DNA from: Antilocapra americana
Taxonomy: Eukaryota > Chordata > Mammalia > Artiodactyla > Antilocapridae
Direction of reading: 5' to 3'
Assembly (NCBI GenBank): GCA_007570785.1
Contig: ML660777.1
Location: 6,965,820 to 7,029,819 of the forward strand
Length of the DNA: 64,000 bases
Every line of letters starts with the position of its first letter. The first letter of the stretch is position 1. Below the pieces are notes generated by a model that did not search any database, was not told where the DNA came from, and saw only the letters and a program-made list of their open reading frames with translations. This document shows positions 12,535 to 25,054 of the stretch, piece after piece. Made by a program: the position numbers and the translations under genes.

Positions 12535-12985
12535 TTAATTGGAGAAGATTAGAAACAACCTAGATGTCTACTAAGTGGATACTAGTTATAAATTATAGTC
12601 TTCCAAATACAAAGCAATAATGTGCAACTGTAAAATAGATAAAGAAACTCTGTGATATCACATAATGATTGTTCAGATATGTTAAGTGAAAAGCATAAGA
12701 CACTGAACACGAGGTGCAGCATGTTGATCTGGTATAAACATGGTAGAAATACAGAAAAAATGCCTATTTTTTATACCTGAAGGTATTTTGGAAGGATACA
12801 CATATCACAGTGATAATGCTGGTATTGTTGAGGACAGTGTGGGTGAGCTGTGATGAGCAGACAGAGGACAGTTCTAGGAGGGAGACTTTTTCCTTTCATT
12901 GATTTCTTTACATATTTTTTGTTTTCTTTGGGAACCATGTAAAATGCGCTAGTGATTTGAAGATTAAAACAGAAGAATAAAAAAA
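12535..12985 (+). repeat. Probable old L1 fragment
   Basis: The order agattagaaacaacctagat, gtctactaagtggatac, aaagcaataatgtgcaactg and gtgaaaagcataagacactg resembles the ORF2-to-3'UTR region of old mammalian L1. Highly decayed. Confidence 0.42.
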
Positions 12986-13568
12986 TATATAATAAAGCTA
13001 TCACCATAGAAGAAACAGAAAAATATATCTCGCTGTGGAAGCTACACTCTATTTTGCCCGATCATAAGATTAGTCCTACTTTATATCTGCATTTTTTCCC
13101 AGGGAGCATGATGCTACCCTTCTTCCTCTGGTCACAGAAATCTCTCCTTTGTAGAGACCCTAAAGCTATTATTTTGATTAGTAGAAAACATTTTCTTATC
13201 CTTATGCTGATCTTTCTCTATAGATATTTTGATATTTCTACCTTCAGCTGACTGCTGGAACTGAGTCTAAAAATATGATTTTGTTCTATTTACCTGTTGT
13301 GGGACAATCTGGAGTTCTTTTTCCTTTGACCTATCTTGTTGGACTTCATCTATCTGACCAACTTCACTGCCTGCTACTATTTCTGGCTAGGGGTCTTTCT
13401 TTCTTTTTCAGTTCCTTGGATTTAGTGACAAAGTTTTGTCTTGACAGCTTCTATTCTGGAGTATGCTCAACTATTTGAACTTAGTTTTGATGGATATTTC
13501 TTATACTTACACTTCTTATTTGATGGAAACAAAGTTGTAAATCATATCTGCCCCATTTCCACTGAATT
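12986..13568. other. Unrecognised T-rich sequence
   Basis: Open frames of 65-67 codons exist here but show no motif or codon signal that I trust. Confidence 0.45.
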
Positions 13569-13583
13569 GAAAATCCAGTTTAC

Positions 13584-14018
13584 TCAGCATTAAAAAAAAA
13601 TTCATTTGAATCAGTTCTACTCAGGTGGACGGAACTGGAGCCCATTATCCAGAATGAAGTAAGCCAGGAGGAAAAACAACAATACAGTATACTAACGCAT
13701 ATATATGGAATTTAGAAAGATGGCAGCGAGAACCCTGCATGCGAGACAGCAAAAGGAATGCAGACGTATAGAACAGACTCATGGACTCTGTGGATGAGGG
13801 CAAGGGTGGGATGATATGGGAGAATGGCATTGAAACATGTTAATTATCATATGTCTAATCAATGGCCAGCCCAGGATTGATGCTCGGGGCTGGTGCATCG
13901 AGATTTCCCGGGGGGGAGGGAGGAGGGAAGGAGGAGGGAGGGGGGTTCTGGAGGGGGAGCATATGTAAACCTATGGCGATATCATGTCATTGTATGGCAA
14001 AACTAATAAAAAAAAAAA
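13584..14018 (+). repeat. Young bovine-type L1, 3' end only
   Basis: Contains the last codons of ORF2 (LRWTELEPIIQNEVSQ, ILTHIYGI, stop), the G-rich 3' UTR (gggggagggaggagggaag) and the tail ggcaaaactaataaa plus A-run. Perfect 15-bp target duplications gaaaatccagtttac are at 13569-13583 and 14019-14033. The first bases may overlap the duplication by microhomology. Confidence 0.93.
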
Positions 14019-14033
14019 GAAAATCCAGTTTAC

Positions 14034-14889
14034 ATCTTGATCTTTAAAATAAATGAAGGTTGATATAACTATGTATTCACCTTCTGTTCAAAATAGATGG
14101 GCTGACACCTTTTACCTAATAATAATAATTCTGAAAATAATCAGACAGAAGGAATAAGTACCATGGTAAGGTATGTTTTTTGTTCTTATGTTTATCCCAA
14201 AGGAAGAGAAAGATGGCAGAATTTTTTTTCTTGCCAACCCTGACTTTTCCCAGAAGAGTGTCTGGTTATCCTTTGAGGAGATGGACAGACGTCTAGAGAA
14301 CAGTCTTGGTATTGTCCTCTGTCTGTTACTTTCTTGGGGAACATTTTCCTGGCTTCAGGAATTACAACTTCTTTCTCAAATAGCTTCCTATACTTCTCCA
14401 TCATAAGACCTACCATAGGTTAGAATGTGTGACTTTCTGATGTACATCAATCATCCTTTCTAGAGTCTTAACTTCTGTGGGGGCATTGTTCATATCTGTT
14501 GGCTAAGTTTCGTATCCCAGTGGCAGGCAGTGCCTGGGCACATGGTACAAGTGTGAATGAACACATGACTGAGTGAATGAATAATCTTCTGGGAGAGATT
14601 GCAAGTAATTATCTGGAAGTGAAAAAAAAATCCTCTTTTAAAGTTTTTATTTCTGAGCAGGCTCAGGAAGTCCAATATTAAAAATTGATTGACCTTCTAA
14701 GCAGAATCATAAGTATTTCTGTTTTCAAAGGTAGTTGTAGAATACTCCCACTCTAAGAAGCTTTAAATTAACTGTCATATAATGATGATGAGCAAGAAAG
14801 AGTTGCATACCAAGAGAGATGACACAAACTGGAACAACCTGGAAATAATATGTAATTTGTTTCTTTATACAGGTGAGACATGTTTCTTA
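14034..14889. other. Mostly unrecognised; short L2/MIR-like end
   Basis: The stretch 14510-14582 (gcagtgcctgggcacatgg to gactgagtgaatgaataat) looks like the end of an L2 or MIR. The remainder, including 61-77-codon frames near 14173-14416, is not recognised. Confidence 0.4.
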
Positions 14890-15090
14890 AGACTAATAGT
14901 CCTTAAACCTGAGTGTACTTCGGTCACCCAGAGGGTGTGTTGAACACAGGTTTCAGGCTTTACTCCAGAGTTCTGATTCAGTAGCTCTGAGGCAGGGCTG
15001 GAGGATTTGCATTCATAACTAGTTCTCAGGAATATGACTCCAGGAACCATACTTTGGTTCAGGCACCCATACTTTAAGAACCATTGCTTT
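14890..15090. repeat. MER5-like hAT DNA transposon remnant
   Basis: The run ttctgattcagtagctctga, ggatttgcattcataact, agttctcaggaatatgactc and tttaagaaccattgctttg matches the pattern of the small non-autonomous hAT-Charlie element MER5. Both ends are imperfect, so I assign no strand. Confidence 0.55.
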
Positions 15091-15211
15091 GCCCCTTGCC
15101 TCTCCTGTAAATTTTTATTGGAAAATGGACTAACTGCTTCCTCTGCCCTTTTCTGCCTGGCCTCCCCCCACCTTACTATTTCCTTTAGAATCTAAATTCT
15201 TACCACACCCT

Positions 15212-15411
15212 GTCCAGCATTTATAGTTTGTAGAATTTTTTAATGACATTCTGACCAGTGTGAGGTGATACCCATTGTAGTTTTGATTTGCATTTCTCTA
15301 ATAATTCGTGATGTGGAACACCTTTTCATGTGCTTTTTGATAGTTACCTTGCTGAAAACCTGAAATTAACACAACATTGTGTATCAATGTACTCCAATTA
15401 AAAAAAGAGAA
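15212..15411 (+). repeat. L1 end with inverted 5' part (twin-priming type)
   Basis: 15212-15342 is L1 ORF2 in reverse orientation (gaccagtgtgaggtgatacc, ttttgatttgcatttctcta, ccttttcatgtgctttttga). It is followed directly by 15350-15411, the L1 3' terminus in forward orientation (acctgaaattaacacaacat, gtactccaattaaaa). An inverted 5' half joined to a sense 3' half with an A-tail is the signature of twin priming. Confidence 0.6.
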
Positions 15412-15581
15412 ATTGTCACAGCCACCCTAGCCTTCTGCCACCTGCTCACTCAGCAGCCACTAACGTTGAGGCAAGACCCTCTACCAGTAAAAAGACTTCA
15501 AATCACTGATGGTTAGCAACTTTTAGCAAAAAAGTACTATTTTATGTAAAAAAGTATGTGACTAGGAAACTGACATGAAAA

Positions 15582-15859
15582 ATTTCATTGGAAGGACTGA
15601 TGCTGAAGTTGACGCTCCTATACTTTGGACACCTGATGTGAAGAGCTGACTCGTTGAAAAAGACCTTGATGCTGGGAAAGATTGAAGGGCAAGAGGGGAA
15701 GAGGGCAGCGGATGATGAGGTGGTTAGATAGCATCACTGACTCAGTGGGCATAAGTTTGAGTAAACTCCAGAGGATAGTGAAGGACAGGGAAGCCTGGCA
15801 TGTTGCAGTCCATGGAGTCACCAACAGTTGGACACAACTTAGCACATGAACAACAACAA
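15582..15859 (+). repeat. BovB 3' end
   Basis: BovB tail from cattggaaggactgatgctg to tggacacaacttagcacatg. Short flanking repeats atgaaaa at 15575-15581 and 15860-15866 are compatible with a target duplication. Confidence 0.9.
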
Positions 15860-15866
15860 ATGAAAA

Positions 15867-16040
15867 TATATTCAACCTCACTTATAATAAAATAAGTACA
15901 AATTAAAGAAATAATATAGTATCAGATTTTGCTTGAGGAATTGGCAATACTTTTAACAATGTTTTTTTCTGGTATAGTAGAAAGTGTAACAAAATAGGAA
16001 TTTTCAGATATTGCTATAGGCTATAAGAAAATATGAAAGA
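15867..16040 (+). repeat. Probable old L1 ORF2 fragment
   Basis: The text tattcaacctcacttataat, aaagaaataatatagtatca then cttgaggaattggcaatac follows the order of decayed L1 ORF2 C-terminal sequence. The BovB at 15582-15859 would then have landed in it. Confidence 0.4.
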
Positions 16041-16916
16041 TTTAAAACAATAAGAACCAATAAAGTCTCATGTTCAAAGGCCACATATTCAAAAAACCTC
16101 CCTCCGATATTTGCTTTCCTCTTAATCTAGATTTCACAGTCCATAATTTGATCAGAATACTTTCTTTCTTAATAAGTTAGATGAAAGAATATGGTCTTAG
16201 AACGGTGAACTCAAATCATGGGCTTGATGTTGAGAGGCAATCATTGGAGTATTTGTCTAAAAAATGCAAGGGACTAAGACACAAATAAGGAGACAGATTC
16301 AAGATTTTTAGCTATAGATAGGTTATCACAAGTGTGAAATATGTACATGCCTAATCATCAGTAGAATTATTGATTAGAAATATCAGAAACATTACACTAA
16401 TGTAATACCAGATAAGAGGAAAAGCCACTTGAATCAACAAAGTAAGAAAAGCAGAATATTCCTTTCAAATGAAATTCTACTGCTTTATTGTATAAATTGT
16501 AACAATCTAAGCTAATGAACTGGTGTGAAGTTAAGAATGATTTGACTTAGTCCATTAGTTTTTCTGTTATTTTGTGTTAATAAAAATTCTAAGTACTTGA
16601 AAACAATTTATTTCAGTAAGAAGAATAAATTCTCCCTCTCAAGTCCTATATATATGTATTATTCATTGGTTCTAGCAAAACCTTTTTCTTAGACCAAACC
16701 AAAATAGCCCCAGACCTTGTTTGAATGATATCATTTCAAGTGACTGGAATCTAACTTAATTAATTTTATTACATTGTGTATATGACTAGCTAACTGAACA
16801 TGAATGATTGATTACCAAATGGTATGGCTCAAATTTGTTATAGAAAGAACAATAAATGAAAACATTCCACTTGCTGACTGTGTCTCAGTTTTCTTTGTTG
16901 TGTAAAAATTGCTTTT
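16041..16916. other. Unrecognised AT-rich sequence
   Basis: Nothing recognised. Confidence 0.45.
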
Positions 16917-17330
16917 AAGATTCAGGGGCTTAAAATAATGTCCTTTATTTTGTCCTTCTTGGATCAGCAGTTTTGGCTAGGTCTATCTGGGTTGTTTGGT
17001 CTTGGCTGGATTCATTCATATTACTGTGGTCAGTGGCTAGGTGAACGGGAGGATAATTGTTTAAGATGGCTTCATATCTCTTGCCCTCCAGCAGGCCAAC
17101 CTGGACTTTCTCCTACAGTGGTAACAGGATTCCAAGAGAAGGTGGAGTGGGTAAAATGCACTGGCTTAGCATTCACATGAAATTGTTTCCTCCACATTCT
17201 AATGGCTCATGCAAAATAATAAGGTCATTTCAGATTCCAGAAGGGAAGAATAGACTTTCCTTTCTGATGGGAGCCACTGAGAGGCCATTTTTTGCCATCT
17301 GCCACAGACTCATAGGACTTCTTTTCTTTG
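16917..17330. repeat. Probable ancient mammal-wide repeat, family not named
   Basis: The pattern ggcttaaaataatgtccttt, ggctaggtctatctgggttg, taagatggcttcatatctct, cattctaatggctcatgca and gatgggagccactgagagg resembles a common old interspersed repeat I cannot name. Frames of 80 and 110 codons cross it but look accidental. Confidence 0.35.
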
Positions 17331-17557
17331 ACACACAAAATATTCCATTAGTTGTAAAAACAATTTCAGCTATTTTTTTCACAACATGAAAATATTTGTT
17401 GCCATGGTGAATTCTGGTGACAGTAATCATTTGATTTAAAATGCAGAATTTAATTTATTTGCAGCCAGCTTTCTGGATGCTCTGTCTTTTAATGGCTTCT
17501 CATCATCTACAGAAAAAAAGCAATCAAATTCCTTAAGAATCTGCAATTCGTGATCTT

Positions 17558-18240
17558 TCCTTTCCCTGTCTCTAACTTTCTCTCTCACCATCCCTGGACT
17601 CCAGCCATGGTGCATGGTTTTGCGGACACCTCATGGGCTTTCATGCCCCTGTGTGTATGTAAGTGCAGGAATTAATTCACTTTCTGTGAATACCTTTTAC
17701 CTCTTTAGCAGCTTAATTATTCCTCACTTCTTTAAGCATCAGCTTAGCTCCATGAGCCTTTCTTGATGACCTCCCTTGCCCCTAAGAAAATTTCAGGAGC
17801 AGAGCCTCAATGCCCTATTACCTGTTATGAAATTAAAAATATCTGTGCTCAAGTGTGATTCTACCTTTCAGAAATGAACTTCTTGGATAGACAACAAGGT
17901 CTTACTGTACAGCAGAGAGAACTGTATTTAGTATCCTATGATAAACCATAATGGAAAAGAATATATAAAAAAGAATGCATACCTATATATAGCTGAATCA
18001 CTTGCTGTGCAGCAGAAATTAATACAACATTGTAAATCAACTATATTTCAAATGTATTGGCACATTTTACATATTTATATTTTCTTGAAAGCAACAAACC
18101 TTTCTTTCTTTATTTTTTTTAGATGAGCTTCTTGAGGGAAAAGAATTTGTCCCAGTCATGTTTGTGAAGGCAGGGCTTAGCTCTGTATTTAGCATATAGT
18201 ATGTGGTCAAATTTTTTTAAATTAATTAATGAATGAAAGA
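17558..18240 (+). repeat. L2 LINE 3' region, interrupted by an L1 end
   Basis: The first part (ctttaagcatcagcttagct, ccatgagcctttcttgatg) and the second part after the L1 insert (gagcttcttgagggaaaaga, gctctgtatttagcatatag, attaatgaatgaaagag) follow L2 3' order. Confidence 0.5.
17886..18054 (+). repeat. L1 3' end (cetartiodactyl type) nested in L2
   Basis: Contains gaactgtatttagtatccta, tgataaaccataatggaaaa, gctgaatcacttgctgtgca and acaacattgtaaatcaacta, the artiodactyl L1 terminus in sense orientation. Confidence 0.8.
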
Positions 18241-19636
18241 GTTTATAAGGGATGAAATAGTCACTGCATTATTCTCCTTTTAAATAAGGCAAATACTTTA
18301 AACTTCTTGACTTTCTCATACATTCTCATAGCTTCAGACATCAGATCTGCATAGATTATTCTTAAATCGCTTGTTTGCTTTTGTATTTTTGTTTCTGTGA
18401 CAGCTCAGCTGTTTTTCTGAGGACCAAAGCTACCTCCAAATGGCCTTTTAGATATTGACACCTGCTTATCATGCTGCTTTCTTAAATAAAATATATTATT
18501 ATCTGAACTCCCCACCTGCCTCAAAGATTGCCAGGGATCTGCTTCCCTATCTCTGATAACTACATGGTGTTACCATCTTACTAAAAAAACTTAAGGGGCC
18601 TTTTTGCATATTTTTGTTTGAGTTGAGTGATAGAAATAACCCAATTCAGGCATCATCACTATTTCACAGTCAACAAAATCCAATCTCAAGGAAACTAACA
18701 AGTTTTCTCACAGTCTTGTGGATCACAACTGGTAGAACTGAGACTAAAACTCAGATTTATCTAACTTAAGAGGATTACATTCTTATTTTGCTTCTAATTT
18801 TAGAGTTGTGGATAGACTTGACAAGGTTTACCAACTCAGTGGTTTTGAGCTAGAAAACAAGGAAAATATTTTTATTCTTCATTCTTCCCCATTCTCCACA
18901 CCCAGTTGGTTTACAAATGCTCTTGATTTATCTTAGCAACATTTTCTCCTTAGTATCTCCCTTTTTGCTTCAGCTCGTTCTTCCTTCATTTATCCCTATT
19001 CTTTTCATAATTATTGCAAAAGCTTTCTAATTTGTCTTCCTTGCCTGAAGATCTCCTGGGTTTTAGAGCAGGACAATGACTTTTTATCTTAATATCATCA
19101 TGCAGGCTAGCTAACCATGCATCTAGTAGGATACTTGATAGAATTTTTCAGTTAAATTTTGCCACTGTATTTCTTAAAATGAAAAAATTTTTACAGAAAC
19201 ACTAAATAGCTGCAGAAAGTGTAATGGGTAACTACATGGCAATATTTATTCAGCTAATCTAATTAAAGTATAAAACAAAAATTTTCCTTTCAGAAATTAG
19301 CAGCAGGTGTTGCAATTAAAATATAGACAGCATATTATAAAATTTATTGGTAAAATGGACACAATCCCAGTCATTTAGCTGTGTTCTGCTTACCTAAATC
19401 CACCTCCTGTTGAAGCCAGATAAGTGTTTATTTGCATTTATGTGCTAACATTTACAGACAGACATTGTTTACAAAATTTTGTGTATTATATCCTAAATAT
19501 ATGGATATTTATTCTTGGCCATTATACACATATTTGTGTTTTCTAAGCCAGGAGAGAATGTTAGAGAAAGAAGAAATTTGTTTGAGATAGTTAATTATTA
19601 TTAACTAATGCTTATGAGTGTTTTGATCTTTCCAAA
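18241..19636. other. Unrecognised AT-rich sequence
   Basis: Nothing recognised on either strand. Confidence 0.45.
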
Positions 19637-19971
19637 TTATGGTGCTAGAAAAGACTCTTGAGAGTCCCTTGGACTGCAAGATCAATCCAGTCCATCCTAA
19701 AGGAGATCAGTCCTAGGTGTTCATTGGAAAGCCTAATGTTGAAGCTGAAACTCCAACACTTTGGCCACCTTATGTGAAGAGTAGACTTATTGGAAAAGAC
19801 CCTGATCCTGGGAAATCCTGAAGGCAAAAGGAGAAGGGGGCAGCAGAGGATGAGACGGTTGGATATGACTCAATGGAAGTGAGTTTGAGCAAACTCCAGG
19901 AGATAGTGGACAGAGGAGCCTGGAATGCTGTAGTCCACGGAGTTGCAAAGAGTTGGGCAACAACAACAAAT
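19637..19971 (+). repeat. BovB 3' end
   Basis: From tatggtgctagaaaagactc through ggagatcagtcctaggtgtt to aaagagttgggcaacaacaa. A small deletion removes part of the usual gatggcatcactgactc stretch. Confidence 0.9.
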
Positions 19972-19976
19972 TTACC

Positions 19977-20145
19977 ATATTCTAGGAAACACACCAAACA
20001 CTTAAAGGCATTGTTCCATCTAATCCTCATAATAACTTTATGAAGTTGTTATTCTAATCCTCATTTTATGGATGGGAAATAGAGGCTTAGTACGTGAAAT
20101 ACCTTGTCCAAGATTCTTCAGCAACTGAAAGAGTAAGATTCTCTC
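19977..20145 (-). repeat. MIR SINE fragment
   Basis: The order ttccatctaatcctcataa, ttttatggatgggaaataga, ggcttagtacgtgaaat and ccttgtccaagattcttcag is the reverse complement of the MIR core. Confidence 0.65.
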
Positions 20146-22014
20146 TTTCCAGTAGAGGATTGGTTGCAGGCCACAGGAGGTAACAGAGGTCTCCTGGAGT
20201 AGGAGGCTGTATTTCAATTATGGGACTGGGACTCAGTAGCAGGACTTAGTCTCTAGAGGGCTTACTAAAGACAGTTCTGCTTTCCTAAACCTTACCCAGA
20301 TGTAAATGTTAAAGAACTGGTAGCTGGAGGATAAACTCCATCCATGGAGCATGGAACAGTAGATAAAACCTATGGAGGATGTACAGAATCACTGCCATAA
20401 GTCTGTAAAGACAGAACATACTGTATTAAAAGTAATCATTTTTTTGTGACTGCAGTTATTGAAAAAACAGAGTAAAGAACTTGCTCTGATCTATGTAGAA
20501 TGGATTTAAGCATGACAGTTTTTGAAGATTAGATTTTTTCTAAAATCCCACCTTAGTTTGTTAATCCTACTATTTCATGATTTTTTAATTTTTTTGCAAA
20601 GCAATTAGTCACAGTGATGTTTAGATTCCTAAATGGGTAACTTAAAGCACTCAGATAAGATATATTCTCTCCTTAATAATTTTTAGCAGAAAAATAGAAA
20701 AAAACCCACATTTCTCTTATGCAAACTACTTAATGATAAAAATTAAAATTATCACTGAAAAAATGAAGGAAGAGGCATTTTTTTTTAAATTTTAAAAGCT
20801 GTTTTGAAATTTAAAGTAATGTGTAAATACTGTGCAGATGACAATTGCATATCTATCTATCTGGCTTATTTCATATCATGAGCCTTTTAACCAGCTTTCT
20901 TCTTGAAATTTTAATTAATAAAATTAAGTTATGATACAATAACAATCTTCTGTATATACATTTGGAGAGATTTTCTTGGAGTATTTAAGGATACCAACTA
21001 GACAAAGGGAAAAAATGAAACGTTTAGCACCCTGATCTCAGAGGGAAGGAAATGGAGCAGGACATACTTGTGTTCAAGCAATTTTAGGGACTTGAGAATA
21101 TTCTATGAACATTATTCTGTACTTCAGAATAATGAGCTTCTGGAATAGTAACATCACTGTCATGAATTCACACCTTTGGTGGATAATCATAAGGCTTCAT
21201 TTTTCTGAAAGTCATAATTCATATCAGCCTGCTGCACTGAGTGAGATAACATTATTTTCTTGTTCATGGAAATAAAATTCTACAGGTAATTTACTGATGT
21301 GCTAATTACCGTTTCCAACGATGAGCTAAGGAACACTGGGGTTTCTCAAATTATTCCTACCCTGAAAAATGTATTTATATTAGCAAAAACCTTGAGGCAT
21401 AAAATGGTATTAGTTTTGTGGATTGTTGGCAAACACGGTAGGCAACACGCTCATAATTTTTTTAGTAAATGATCAGCTATGTTTGAGCAAGCAATGCCAT
21501 TATAGCTGATTTGTTTGTGTGTGACTAACCATTTCTTCATAATATCAGTGGCAAAAACATTTCAGTAACTGCGGAGGCATAGCAGATGGAAAGATCTGTA
21601 TATTTCTTTTTACACAACAGAAGCATCAATCTGCTGATCACCTGCAAAGGAAATTGTGCTTCTGAAGATGCAAAATTTCAAAAGTCTTTATGTTAGCTGT
21701 CTGTTACCTTTAGTCATCTCAGCTGTGTTGTTTGGTGCCACCTGGGCATGGTCCAGCTTTTTAACTCTCAGTAATTTCTAGGGTTTTTGTTTACTTTCTT
21801 ATCTCCTAATCTACATATAGGAGAATTCAATTTATTCTTCAAAGTCTATTTCACCCCTGAATTGAGAAATTATTTATTGAGAAAATAGTTACCTGAATGT
21901 GGATTTACAGATTCCTAGCAGTAATCATTTTCCTTAAATACAGTACATACATTCTCACCCCTGTGTATTAAGTTTATTTTTCTTTCACTAGCAATTTTGT
22001 GAATAATCTTTTCT
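20146..22014. other. Non-repetitive sequence, possible conserved non-coding element
   Basis: No repeat recognised over almost 1.9 kb. The part at 21140-21720 is free of low-complexity runs and carries homeodomain-type words (gctaattacc near 21300). It has no coding frame of note. Confidence 0.35.
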
Positions 22015-22110
22015 GTCAAGTTGTACTAATTCTTCAAGACTCAGTTTATGTTCTACCTGGTGCATGAAGCTTGTCCCAATACGTTTGTGTCCGATAATGT
22101 CCGTCTCCTT
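22015..22110 (+). repeat. Probable L2 fragment
   Basis: ctaattcttcaagactcagt followed by ctacctggtgcatgaagctt resembles the L2 3' region. The following tctgaaagctggaggg-type text (22120-22160) may be another old repeat I cannot name. Confidence 0.35.
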
Positions 22111-22531
22111 GGGACCTCTTTAGAATCTTAAAGCTGGAGGGAAACCTAGAGACCACCATTACTCCTGATATGCCACACAAGGCATCTATTATATGCCTAT
22201 ATTAAATCTTTGTGAAAACACTGCTCCTTTGGGTAAATGCAACCAATGCACATGCTTTGGTGAAGTACATGAGCTGAATTTTAGCTTCTAGCAGTTTGGC
22301 CAACTGTCACTGTAGAGGGCACAACTGGCAATATATATTTTATTCTGATCATATCCTGTCTCAATATTATTTGATTTTTCTTTGCCAATCGATTTGATTC
22401 TAAGATAGAAGTATGATTATATGTATATGTATAATCTTATATGAAGCATAAGATTAGTGTTATTTCTGGGGAGTATAACAAATAAAAAAATTCAGGGGTA
22501 TGATTATGTATTTCTTTGTATACTTATAGAA

Positions 22532-23505
22532 TCCATCAGTTCAGTTCAGTCACTCAGGTCTGCCTCTTTGTGATCCCATGGACTGCAGCATTCCAGGCTT
22601 TCCTGTCCGTCACCAACTCCCAGAGTTTACCCAAACTCATTGCTATTGAGTCGGTGATGCCATCCAACCATCTCACCCTCTGTCATCCCCTTCTCTTCCT
22701 GCCTTCAATCTTTCTTAGCTTCAGGGTCTTTTCAAATGAGTCAGCTCTTCGCATCAGGCAGCCAAAGTATTGGAGTCTCAGCTTCAACATCAGTCCTTCC
22801 AATGAACACCCAGGACTGATCTCCTTTAGAAGGACTGGTTGGATCTCCTTGCAGTCGAAGGGATGCTCAAGAGTCTTTTGCAACACCGCAGTTCAAAAGC
22901 ATCAATTCTTCGGTGCTCAGCTTTCTTTATAGTCCAACTCTCACATCCATACATGACCACTGGAAAAACCATAGCCTTGACTAGATGGACCTTTGTTGGC
23001 AAAGTAATGTCTCTGCTTTTTAATATGCTATCTAGGTTGGTCATAACTTTTCTTCCAAGGAGTAAGCATCTTTTTATTTCATGGCTGCAGTCACCATCTG
23101 CAGTGATTTTTGAGCCCCCCAATATAGTCTGTCACTGTTTTCCCATCAATTTGCCATGAAGTGATGGGACCAGATGCCATAATCTTAGTTTTCTGAATGT
23201 GGAGCTTTAAGCCAACTTTTTCATTCTCCTCTTTGACTCTCATCAAGAGGCTCTTTAGTTCTTCACTTTCTGCCATAAGGGAGGTGTCGTCTGCATATCT
23301 GAGGTTACTGCTATTCCTCCTGGCAATCTTGATTTCAGCTAGTGCTTCATCCAGCCCAGCATTTCTCATGATGTACTCTGCATATAAGTTAAACAAGCAG
23401 GGTGACAATATATAGCCTTGACGTACTCTTTTTCCTATTTGGAATCAGTCTGTTGTTCCATGTCTAGTTTTAACTGTTGCTTCCTGACCTGCATACAGAT
23501 AGTAG
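22532..23505 (-). repeat. BovB LINE, 5'-truncated, about 1 kb
   Basis: The reverse strand encodes the second half of the BovB reverse transcriptase. It shows SPCLFNLYAEYIM, RYADDTSLMAES with the YADD catalytic motif intact, then KKTKIMASG-like text (here QKTKIMASG), KIKRCLLLGRK-like text (here EIKRCLLLGRK), VHLVKAMVFP, YGCESWTIKK and RIDAFEL. A frameshift separates the YADD block (23091-23408) from the next (22826-23122). The 3' end is the cagttcagttcagtcactca tail at 22532. Confidence 0.93.
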
Positions 23506-23675
23506 ATTGTCAATGAGCAAGTAATATTTGTATTAAAATTCATACAGGAAATGATATCATATTATTATTTTAGGAGATTATATATATTTTACTCATATCT
23601 TAACAAATGTTTGTTGCCTATGACAAAGATCAATATAGTTTATAGAATTTACTGTTTTTTCCTCTCTATTTTCTA

Positions 23676-23917
23676 AAAAAAATTTTTTTAGTATAGTTGA
23701 TTTACAATGGTGTGTTAGTTTCAGGTGTACAGCAAAGTGAATTTGTTATGCATATACATATATCCACACACTTCTGATTCTTGTCCCATACAGGCCTTTA
23801 CAAAGTATTGAATAGAGTTGCCTGGGCTGTATAATAGGTCCTTATTAATTATGTATTTTATATATATAGTAGTGTGTGTATGTCACTCCCAATCTTCCAA
23901 TTTATCCCCCCCGCCAA
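23676..23917 (-). repeat. L1 3' UTR fragment (cetartiodactyl type)
   Basis: Contains tagttgatttacaatggtgt, gtacagcaaagtgaatttgt, aggtccttattaattatgta and caatttatcccccccgcc. Confidence 0.82.
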
Positions 23918-24245
23918 TGAGATCATATTCTAGTAGAGGAGTCAAATAAATGTTTAAGCACTAATATTCAACTAATTTACTTAGTTTGAATTAGTTGGAA
24001 GTGAAAGAGGCTTAAACTCAGGAAGCAAGTGAAATAGGTCATGTATTGACAAAGTATTTATAGAAAGTAGAAAAGACTTTAGAAATGTCATGAGAAAAAT
24101 GAGGAATAATCAGGCCTACAATGAATAGCACATTTTAAAAATAAAGATAAATCAAGTATTTCTTATGTGTAGGCTATAAGAGAGTCATGCTTACTGAAAT
24201 GAAAGGAAGTAAACATCAATGAAAGAAAATAGAATCTGAAATGTC
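23918..24245. other. Unrecognised sequence
   Basis: Nothing recognised. Confidence 0.45.
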
Positions 24246-24510
24246 ACCTGATGATGGTGAAGCTGAAGTTCCAGTACTTTGGCCACCTCATGCGAAGAGT
24301 TGACTCATTGGAAAAGACCTTGATACTGGGAAGGATTGGGGGCAGGAGGGAAAGGGGATTACAGAGGATGAGATGGCTGGATGGCATCACTGACTCGATG
24401 GACGTGGGTTTGGGTGGACTCTGGGAGTTGGTGATGGACAGAGAGGCCTGGAGTGCTGCAGTTCTTGGGGTCTCAAAGAGTCGGATACGACTGAGTGACT
24501 GAACTGATTA
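24246..24510 (+). repeat. BovB 3' end
   Basis: Reads in one open stretch as [19 protein letters not shown], a [10 protein letters not shown] block, [13 protein letters not shown] and SKSRIRLSD, then ends gactgaactga. No clear target duplication. Confidence 0.92.
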
Positions 24511-25054
24511 GACTTGACTTAAAATGGGAAGCAAAAATTATTGCTCATAAAATCAGTACAAAAACTGAGCATGTATATACTAACATATGCCTTTTGGAGG
24601 GGCTTAGCTGACATTGGAAGTAGGCATAAACAATCTGCCAGCTACATCATTCTTCATTAATTTATTTATTAGATAAGTAAATATCAGATCAATAAGAAAT
24701 TACTGCTATGTTAATATTCTATGATTTATGATTTTTATAAATTTATGACTTATCTTGTTTAAACAATAATATGTTCATTTGGCTATTTCTTAAACAATCA
24801 CTGCTAAACAACTATACTTGGTGACCTCATCTACTTATAATAACTCCAGATATCAAGATAAATTTAGAAAACATCTCTTACAGTTGAACCTAACATATAT
24901 GAAGCTTTTGAGAACAATATACCATATAGAATGAATTTGTAAGTACAAAAAAAGAGTATCTCAGAAAAAAATATAGTTTTAGATTTCCATTTAGATTATA
25001 AAGTGGTGTTATTAAAATACATAATTAATTTAAAAATGCAAATAAGCAAAACAA
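24511..25054. other. Unrecognised AT-rich sequence
   Basis: Nothing recognised. Confidence 0.45.

Noticed and set aside
22516..22932. 138-codon plus-strand frame
   Set aside because: Antisense of a BovB 3' end.
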